DNA from: CAZCGA01 sp964498075
GTDB lineage: Bacteria; Desulfobacterota; Binatia; HRBIN30
Reading direction: 5' to 3'
DNA length: 9,686 bases
Assembly: GCA_964498075.1 (NCBI GenBank)
Contig: CAZCGA010000192.1
Span: 1-9,686, forward strand
The position numbers were made by a program, and so were the translations under genes. How positions within the stretch are numbered: the stretch's first letter is position 1; each line of letters begins with the position of its first letter. Below the pieces are notes generated by a model. The model did no database searches and was not told where the DNA came from. It worked only from the letters and a program-made list of their open reading frames with translations. Positions 5,783 to 9,686 of the stretch are shown piece by piece.

Positions 5783-6503
5783 GGCTCGCCTCCCTGGCAT
5801 CGCCCGGTGTCCGCCCGGCAGGGTGGCCGAGCAGGCGTCGAATGGCATCGCGCCTGAAGTCGAAGATTCGGTCGAGCGTGCGCCTGACGAAGAGGACGTG
5901 CGCGATCGCGCCGAGAGGGCCGAGCGGCTCGGCATAGTGGACCACATCGCGAACCAACGTGGAGGTGCCGCGCGACTCGAACTCATGGGTGTGGACCCAC
6001 AGCGCGTAGGGGCCCGATTCCTGCTCGTCGACGAAGCGCGATCCGGGCTGCCATTCCTTGATTCGGGTGCGCCATCGCACGGGCGCCCCAAACAGGGACA
6101 GGGCGTAGTCGATCTGCGTGCCGGCGCGCATCGCGATGGGTAGGGGGGTGAGAATGCGGAAGCGGAGAAAGGGCGGCGTCAAGGCCTCCAGATTCGATGC
6201 GTCGGAGAAGAACGCGAATACTTCTTCCCGCGGTTTCGCCACCACTTGGGTTCGCGAGAGTTGGTGAAGGCGTGTCCACCGACCCTCGGCCGCAGGCTTG
6301 CGATCAGGATTGAAGACGCCGTTGCTCCCGTGCATGGCCTCGAGCGACGCCGGCTCCGCCTCGGGGTCCCGGCGAAGGGCTCGGCCGAGGCCGAGCTTCC
6401 GGGAGGCCTGGGTCGGATCGCGCCTCAACGCGACGCCCTCCGCCGGGTTCGCAAGAGGCTGTCTGCCGAGCAGGTCCTTCCCTCCAGAGACCGGAATTTT
6501 CAC
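5766..6503 (-). CDS. SRPBCC family protein with a fused epimerase-like N-terminal relic
   Basis: 245 residues, first gene of the minus-strand operon. GTG 6503 is backed by a near-ideal AGGAGG five bases upstream. Residues about 79-225 form an SRPBCC (START-like) ligand-binding domain: LSRTQVVAKPREEVFAFFSD, NLEALTPPFLRFRIL, IDYALSLFGAPVRWRTRI, ESGPYALWVHTHEF and a long C-terminal helix DRIFDFRRDAIRRLL. This subfamily accompanies TIGR01777 epimerases and photolyases and probably binds a hydrophobic ligand; no reaction is known. Residues 1-77 are not SRPBCC and resemble the start of that epimerase family (see the separate entry). The stop lies 16 bases inside the DCC gene. The SRPBCC call is firm; whether the head folds is doubtful. 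An internal start at ATG 6335 has only a poor ribosome-binding site. Confidence 0.83.
   Translation of the reverse strand: MKIPVSGGKDLLGRQPLANPAEGVALRRDPTQASRKLGLGRALRRDPEAEPASLEAMHGSNGVFNPDRKPAAEGRWTRLHQLSRTQVVAKPREEVFAFFSDASNLEALTPPFLRFRILTPLPIAMRAGTQIDYALSLFGAPVRWRTRIKEWQPGSRFVDEQESGPYALWVHTHEFESRGTSTLVRDVVHYAEPLGPLGAIAHVLFVRRTLDRIFDFRRDAIRRLLGHPAGRTPGDAREASHVHSP
6273..6503 (-). pseudogene. Decayed TIGR01777-type epimerase N terminus, fused in frame to the SRPBCC domain
   Basis: The head begins MKIPVSGGKDLLGR, close to the Rossmann opening of TIGR01777 (YfcH-like) nucleotide-sugar epimerases, typically MKI.VSGGTGLLGR. Further along it has VALRRDP, then DPEAEPASLEAMHGSNGVF and DRKPAAEGRWT. 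These align in order with the family's usual DPEAG...ALEG.DAV..LAGE.IAEGRWT. The nucleotide-binding glycines are damaged (GGKDLLG in place of GGTGLLG). The remaining roughly 220 residues of an epimerase are absent, and the SRPBCC domain follows at once. I infer an in-frame internal deletion that joined an epimerase start to the next gene. The alignment is from memory of family patterns, not a search. Confidence 0.55.
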
Positions 6504-6508
6504 CTACC

Positions 6509-6514
6509 CCTCCT
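6509..6514 (-). promoter_or_regulatory. Strong ribosome-binding site for the minus-strand operon
   Basis: AGGAGG on the minus strand, five bases before GTG 6503. It fixes the start of the SRPBCC fusion at the epimerase-like head rather than at the SRPBCC domain itself. Confidence 0.75.
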
Positions 6515-6523
6515 TCGCACCCT

Positions 6524-6529
6524 ATTATA
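6524..6529 (-). promoter_or_regulatory. -10 box (TATAAT) of the minus-strand photolyase operon
   Basis: A perfect TATAAT on the minus strand. With start of transcription about seven bases on, the leader before GTG 6503 would be only about 14 bases. At 17 bases upstream the -35 position reads TGGTAA, a weak match, and it lies inside the palindrome at 6535-6572. That fits a promoter blocked by a repressor or needing help at -35. Confidence 0.6.
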
Positions 6530-6534
6530 GTGGT

Positions 6535-6572
6535 TGATTTGGTCGATTACCACTTGTAAATCGACCAAATCA
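6535..6572. promoter_or_regulatory. Palindromic operator, probable binding site of the CarH/LitR-type regulator
   Basis: Two 14-base arms, TGATTTGGTCGATT (6535-6548) and AATCGACCAAATCA (6559-6572), are exact reverse complements around a 10-base spacer. The element lies between a leftward TATAAT and the rightward regulator gene, covering the -35 zones of both directions and touching the rightward -10-like TATTAT. A perfect 28-base dyad in an AT-rich divergent promoter is far beyond chance and typical of an autoregulated operator. That the neighbouring MerR-type protein is the ligand is inference. A further half-site, GGTTGATT, at 6532-6539 repeats the arm core GGTCGATT directly. Confidence 0.8.
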
Positions 6573-6578
6573 TATTAT
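6573..6578 (+). promoter_or_regulatory. Possible -10 box (TATTAT) of the regulator operon
   Basis: TATTAT follows the right arm of the palindrome by zero bases and lies 24 bases before ATG 6603. No good -35 is present 16-18 bases upstream (CCACTT region). It is weaker than the opposing promoter. Confidence 0.4.
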
Positions 6579-6602
6579 TCTTCTCCCATGAGGGTAGCGA
6601 CC

Positions 6603-7391
6603 ATGCTCACCACGACCGAGGCGGCCCGGATTGCGGCCGTGGCCCCTTCCACCATCAAGCGGTGGGCCGACCAGGGGCTCCTGCTCTTCTCGCGCACGGC
6701 CGGCGGTCATCGCCGGTTCGATCGCCTTGCCATCGAGCGGCTGTTGCGAGAGCAGCCGACTTCGGGCTCCGCAGGCGAGCCTGCGGTCGATTCATGGATC
6801 CGCTGCGTGGTGGGCGGCAGGCGCCATGAGATCGACGGCCGATTGCTCGAGGCCCGGAGTCGGCTCGGGTCCTGGTGCGGCGTTGCCGACGAGCTCGCTT
6901 CTGCGCTCGCCGAGATGGGCAGGCAGTGGGAGATCGGCCGCATGACCATCGCGGAAGAGCACATGGCCTCGGACTCCCTGGCACGCGCGCTGGCGCGCAT
7001 TGGCGACACATTGCCGATTCACATCGACGGCCCGAAGGGCCTCCTTGCCTGCGCCGGCGAGGACGAGCACACGCTGGGTCTGTCGCTGGCCGATCTGTGT
7101 CTGCGCGAGATCGCCTATTGCCCCCTATGGCTCGGGCGCCGGACGCCGGTCGCAGAGGTGATACGGCTCGTGAGTGGCGGTCGGGTGGCGCTGGTGGCTC
7201 TCTCGGCGTCCGGAACGTCGAGCGACGGCAAGGCGCTGGGACGGATCGCCGAGGAAATCGGCTCGGCTTGCAGGGACCGCGGCGTGGGTCTTGTTCTGGG
7301 AGGCGCCGGTGCCTGGCCTGCCCAGCCTTCCTACGGCGTTCGGGTGACCTCGTTCGCCGCGTTCCATGACTACCTTACCAGTGCTCGATGA
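6603..7391 (+). CDS. carH: B12-dependent photoreceptor transcriptional regulator (MerR family, CarH/LitR type)
   Basis: 262 residues from ATG 6603, preferred over ATG 6588 because GAGGG lies eight bases before it. Residues 1-50 are a MerR-type winged HTH (LTTTEAARIAAVAPSTIKRW, then RTAGGHRRF). Residues about 65-135 form the four-helix cobalamin cap with the light-sensor signature W109-x9-E119-H120. Residues about 146-260 form the Rossmann cobalamin domain with D154-E-H156-T-L-G159 (DxHxxG, H156 as the lower cobalt ligand), LGRRTPV and a GG pair in LVLGGAGAWP. In CarH-class proteins adenosylcobalamin drives tetramer formation and DNA binding in the dark, and light breaks the Co-C bond and releases DNA. 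All key residues are present, so light sensing is likely. It faces the photolyase operon across a shared palindrome and leads its own operon. Confidence 0.93.
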   Translation: MLTTTEAARIAAVAPSTIKRWADQGLLLFSRTAGGHRRFDRLAIERLLREQPTSGSAGEPAVDSWIRCVVGGRRHEIDGRLLEARSRLGSWCGVADELASALAEMGRQWEIGRMTIAEEHMASDSLARALARIGDTLPIHIDGPKGLLACAGEDEHTLGLSLADLCLREIAYCPLWLGRRTPVAEVIRLVSGGRVALVALSASGTSSDGKALGRIAEEIGSACRDRGVGLVLGGAGAWPAQPSYGVRVTSFAAFHDYLTSAR

Positions 7392-7401
7392 GGAGATACC
7401 C

Positions 7402-7986
7402 ATGAAGCGTCTTGCCAACATGGTTTGGGTACTCGTCATCGCAGCGGGCTGCGCCGCCAACACGACCGAACGGCTGCGCCTGCCCCCGCTCCAAACGGTC
7501 GCGCACGTCGATCTCTCTCGCTACCTCGGAACCTGGTACGAGATTGCCAATTTTCCGCAGAGGTTTCAGCGCGGATGCACCGCCACGACGGCGACCTACA
7601 CGCTTCGCCGCGACGGCGACATCGACGTGCTCAATCGCTGTCGCAAGGGATCGGTCGACGGAGAGGAGAAGTCAGCTCTCGGACGTGCCTGCGTTGTCGA
7701 TCGCTCCACCAATGCGAAGCTCAGAGTGAGCTTCTTCCGCCCGTTCTGGGGCGACTACTGGATCATCAACCTCGCCGACGACTACTCGTACGCCGTCGTG
7801 GGCCACCCGGGCCGAGACTACCTCTGGATCCTGAGCCGCACGCCCACGATGAGCGAGACGACCTATCAGAGCATCGTCGCGCGCTTGGAGGCCCAGGGCT
7901 ACGAAACCTCCCGCCTCGTGCGCACGCTGCAGGTGACCGCACCCGGTCCCGCTGCGAGCTCCGCTAGAACTCCGGAGCAAAGCTGA
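7402..7986 (+). CDS. blc: Outer-membrane lipocalin lipoprotein (Blc type)
   Basis: 194 residues from ATG 7402, 10 bases after the regulator stop, with AGGAG six bases upstream. The N terminus is a lipoprotein signal: KR, hydrophobic NMVWVLVIAAG, then C17 in an AAGC lipobox. The lipocalin signature GTWYEIA (43-49) is followed by FPQRFQRGCTATTATYTL, VLNRC, LRVSFFRPFWGDYWII and YAVVGHP with DYLWILSRTP. This is the order expected for the eight-stranded barrel of bacterial Blc. The family binds lysophospholipids or fatty acids at the outer membrane under stress. C59 and C80 plus C97 could form a disulphide. The polar C-terminal tail of about 15 residues is unconserved. Co-transcription with the light regulator suggests light-induced envelope maintenance. 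Confidence 0.93.
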   Translation: MKRLANMVWVLVIAAGCAANTTERLRLPPLQTVAHVDLSRYLGTWYEIANFPQRFQRGCTATTATYTLRRDGDIDVLNRCRKGSVDGEEKSALGRACVVDRSTNAKLRVSFFRPFWGDYWIINLADDYSYAVVGHPGRDYLWILSRTPTMSETTYQSIVARLEAQGYETSRLVRTLQVTAPGPAASSARTPEQS

Positions 7987-7993
7987 TGGCGAA

Positions 7994-8971
7994 TTGACCA
8001 CGCCAGAGCGTTCGATCCTACTGACCGGCGCGACGGGGTTCGTCGGTGGCGCGGTGAGACCCGCTCTCGCCCGGAACGGCTGGCACGTGCGGTGCTTGAC
8101 GCGAGATGCCGCGCGGGCCCGCAAGCGCGAGCCCGATCTCGAGTGGGTGCAGGGAGACGTGAAGGATCCGGCCTCCTGTGCCCGTGCGCTGGACGGTTGC
8201 CTGGCGGCGTTCTATCTGGTGCACGGGATCGGAGAGGGCTCGGAGTATCACCGCCAGGAGATCATGGCGGCCTCGGTCTTTTCCAAAGCGGCAGCCGCTG
8301 CGGGCGTCGAACGCATCGTGTATCTAGGCGGCGTCGTTCCGACTGGCACGTGCTCCGAGCACCTGCGCAGCCGGCAGGGCGTGGGCGAGGCGCTCCGGTC
8401 CGGCCCGACCAAGACCGTTGAGCTGCGAGCAAGCATGATCGTCGGGCACGGCAGTCTCAGCTGGCTCATCGTGCGCGATCTGGCCGCCCGCTTGCCGGCC
8501 ATGGTCTTGCCGCGCTGGCTGAGATCGCGCACGCAGCCGGTCGCGATCGACGATGTGGTGATTGCGCTTGTGAGGGCGCTCGACCTGCCACTCACGGGGA
8601 GCGCGTGGTTCGACGTGCCCGGCCCGGACACGCTTTCCGGCAGGGAAATCCTCGAGGAGACCGCGCGCATCCTGGGGCTCAGGCGCCCGCTCGTGGTCGG
8701 CGTGCCTTTCCTTTCGCCACACTTGTCTTCGTTGTGGGTGCGCTTCGTGACGCGAGCCAAGTGGTCGGTGGCGCGCGAAGTGGTCGTTGGCCTGACCGAG
8801 GATCTCCTCGCTCGGGATGATCGCTTCTGGCAGCTCGTCGGCCATCCGCAACGTTTGGCCTTCGCCGATGCCGCCAGGCTCGCCCTCGGTGCCGAGCGCC
8901 CCCAGGGCCCGGTCCGAGGCTCATGGGGGGTCATCGAACGTGCGCGGGGCATCGCCGGGAGATCGGCCTGA
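7994..8971 (+). CDS. SDR-family NAD(P)-binding protein (atypical/NmrA-like), 5' end possibly frameshifted
   Basis: 325 residues reading from TTG 7994. The Rossmann opening ILLTGATGFVGGAV has GxxGxxG at residues 12-18. DLEWVQGDVKDPASC follows as the NAD(P)-contact acidic segment, then AFYLVHG, and GVERIVYLGG ends the core sheet. The later part (VAIDDVVIALVRAL, FDVPGPDTLSGREIL) is typical of extended or atypical SDR proteins that reduce or protect small molecules. Relatives in photolyase-lipocalin clusters are common, but the substrate is unknown. It lacks the longer C-terminal DUF2867-like domain some relatives carry. The start is odd: GGAG at 7974-7977 and ATG 7986, which overlaps the lipocalin stop (TGATG), are ideally placed but read M-A-N-stop. 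The body is in another frame. Confidence 0.86.
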   Translation: MTTPERSILLTGATGFVGGAVRPALARNGWHVRCLTRDAARARKREPDLEWVQGDVKDPASCARALDGCLAAFYLVHGIGEGSEYHRQEIMAASVFSKAAAAAGVERIVYLGGVVPTGTCSEHLRSRQGVGEALRSGPTKTVELRASMIVGHGSLSWLIVRDLAARLPAMVLPRWLRSRTQPVAIDDVVIALVRALDLPLTGSAWFDVPGPDTLSGREILEETARILGLRRPLVVGVPFLSPHLSSLWVRFVTRAKWSVAREVVVGLTEDLLARDDRFWQLVGHPQRLAFADAARLALGAERPQGPVRGSWGVIERARGIAGRSA

Positions 8972-9189
8972 ATCGCGCCCTCAGCGGAAGCGCCATTGCG
9001 AAAGCCAAGACCACGTCGCTCGCGGTCGGCTTGATGGCCGCCACCTGCCTCCTCTATCCGGCGCTGGTGCTCATCTTGGCCTTCATCGCGACCGACACCG
9101 CACTTCTGTACTCGGCGTTTCGAGCGCAATCGCTGGTCATCACGTCGATTGCGCTTGCACCTGTCATCGTCGGTGAGGAGCTTGTCTGA
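8968..9189 (+). CDS. Small hydrophobic membrane protein of unknown function, probable CTG start
   Basis: About 73 residues. The frame has strongly GC-ending codons and encodes two hydrophobic stretches, roughly from SLAVGLMAATCLLYPALVLI through LAFIATDTALLYS and SLVITSIALAPVIV, ending in GEELV. I place the start at CTG 8968 because it overlaps the SDR stop as CTGA, copying the 4-base overlaps seen elsewhere here, and because GGGAG lies six bases before it (8957-8961). Alternatives are ATG 8923 (49-base overlap, poor site) and ATG 9034 (no site, cuts into the first helix). I do not recognise the family. Its position as last gene of the regulator operon suggests a small inner-membrane partner of the photoprotection set. 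Confidence 0.55.
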   Translation: MNRALSGSAIAKAKTTSLAVGLMAATCLLYPALVLILAFIATDTALLYSAFRAQSLVITSIALAPVIVGEELV

Positions 9190-9273
9190 AGAAACGTTTT
9201 GCAGGCTGCGCTCGTGCAAGCGCCTCGCGGCTCATCCGTCCTCGTCTTGTTCTAGCTGCCGCTGGACTCGAGA

Positions 9274-9279
9274 TAAAAT
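9274..9279 (+). promoter_or_regulatory. Possible -10 box (TAAAAT) before the 117-residue gene
   Basis: TAAAAT lies 16 bases before ATG 9296, in the only AT-rich patch of the 106-base gap after the small membrane gene. A TTGTTC at 9247-9252 is 21 bases upstream, too long for a standard promoter. This hints that the following gene is transcribed separately. Confidence 0.35.
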
Positions 9280-9295
9280 AGGAAAGGAACGACCG

Positions 9296-9649
9296 ATGCC
9301 CCATGTCGTGATTGAAGAGACGCACGATCTCGGAATCGCCTGCCAGGGCATCAAGCTTGCGGCGGTGCGGAACGGGAGCGAGATCCTCAAGGTGGCTGAT
9401 GTCTACCTGAACCGGTCGAGCCGTACCGCGCTTGTTGACTGCGTCGTGGTCGAGGAAGGTCGCTCGCAGGCCTTCTTCGTGCAGCTCTCACAGAAGGAGG
9501 GGCAGATCACCGTTCGGCTTCTCCCGGCGACCGATCCGGAGAAGACCACCGGCGTCAAGCGGGTCATGGCACTGATCGCCAGGCAGATCCACGAGGCGAC
9601 TGTCGGGAGCCGTTTCGGGAAGACCAACCTGCAGGAGTTCTTGCAGTGA
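9296..9649 (+). CDS. Conserved-looking protein of unknown function (117 aa)
   Basis: 117 residues from ATG 9296, with AAGGA seven bases upstream. It has no signal peptide or membrane segment. The first two thirds alternate short beta strands (HVVIEETHD, IKLAAVR, ILKVADVYL, ALVDCVVVEE, QAFFVQLS, QITVRLLPA). The rest is helical (TTGVKRVMALIARQIHEATV) and ends with FGKTNLQEFL. The layout suggests a small cytoplasmic alpha/beta fold. I do not recognise a family and see no catalytic motif. A 106-base gap with a -10-like box separates it from the regulator operon, so membership in the light response is uncertain. Its stop overlaps a GTG as GTGA, suggesting a co-transcribed gene to the right. Confidence 0.7.
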   Translation: MPHVVIEETHDLGIACQGIKLAAVRNGSEILKVADVYLNRSSRTALVDCVVVEEGRSQAFFVQLSQKEGQITVRLLPATDPEKTTGVKRVMALIARQIHEATVGSRFGKTNLQEFLQ

Positions 9650-9686
9650 GCAGCGGATTCGGATCGAAGACATCGCGGCCTCCGGC
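9646..9686 (+). CDS. Probable first codons of the next gene, cut by the window edge
   Basis: GTG 9646 overlaps the preceding stop as GTGA and has AGGAG eight bases upstream (9633-9637). The frame stays open for 13 codons to the window end and starts MSSGFGSK. Too little is visible to name a product. Confidence 0.4.
   Translation, partial: MSSGFGSKTSRPP

Noticed and set aside
6786..6793. Extra GGTCGATT operator half-site inside the regulator gene (also AATCGACC at 2247-2254)
   Set aside because: Single 8-base matches inside coding sequence without a partner arm; expected occasionally by chance.
9199..9219. Inverted repeat TTGCA/TGCAA after the small membrane gene as a terminator
   Set aside because: Only a 5-base stem with an 11-base loop and no T-tract.

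Overview
This is a high-GC bacterial window from a draft or metagenome assembly; a run of ten Ns sits inside one gene. Codon use is strongly G/C at third positions throughout, apart from the AT-rich divergent promoter near 6485-6590 and a mixed-composition gap near 1228-1583. The sequence does not fix the phylum. The gene set (PQQ sugar dehydrogenase, double-HTH protein, B12-type light regulator with photolyase) fits an aerobic, sunlight-exposed environmental Gram-negative bacterium with an outer membrane, because there is a lipocalin lipoprotein.

Layout. (1) 1-1227, plus strand: the end of a PQQ-dependent sugar dehydrogenase, then two paralogous small proteins of unknown function flanking a double helix-turn-helix protein. 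The first paralog is cut off exactly where the HTH gene begins. (2) 1228-1583: a gap without a convincing gene, holding two good inverted repeats. (3) 1584-6503, minus strand: a tightly packed six-gene operon, read in the order SRPBCC protein, DCC-type thiol oxidoreductase, class I photolyase, DUF2177 membrane protein, PlsC-like acyltransferase, DUF1295 membrane reductase-like protein. Four of its five junctions are 4-base ATGA/GTGA overlaps. (4) 6504-6602: a divergent control region with a perfect TATAAT facing the minus operon and a 14+14 base palindrome. (5) 6603-9189, plus strand: a MerR-type regulator with a complete B12 photoreceptor signature (CarH/LitR class), a Blc-type lipocalin, an SDR-family NAD(P)-binding protein and a small membrane protein. 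(6) 9190-9686: an unrecognised 117-residue protein and the probable first codons of another gene.

How it works together (inference from family knowledge): regions 3 to 5 look like a light-inducible photoprotection regulon. Adenosylcobalamin-bound CarH/LitR proteins repress in the dark and release DNA when light breaks the cobalt-carbon bond. The shared palindrome would let one protein control both its own operon and the photolyase operon. The products would repair UV-damaged DNA (photolyase), remodel or protect membrane lipids (acyltransferase, DUF1295, DUF2177, lipocalin) and handle redox or lipid-derived ligands (DCC protein, SRPBCC protein, SDR).

Most notable: the SRPBCC protein starts with about 77 residues that look like a decayed relic of a TIGR01777-type epimerase, fused in frame after an internal deletion. 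The first small paralog near the left edge was truncated by arrival of the HTH gene. The SDR gene has its ribosome-binding site and ATG one base out of frame with its body.
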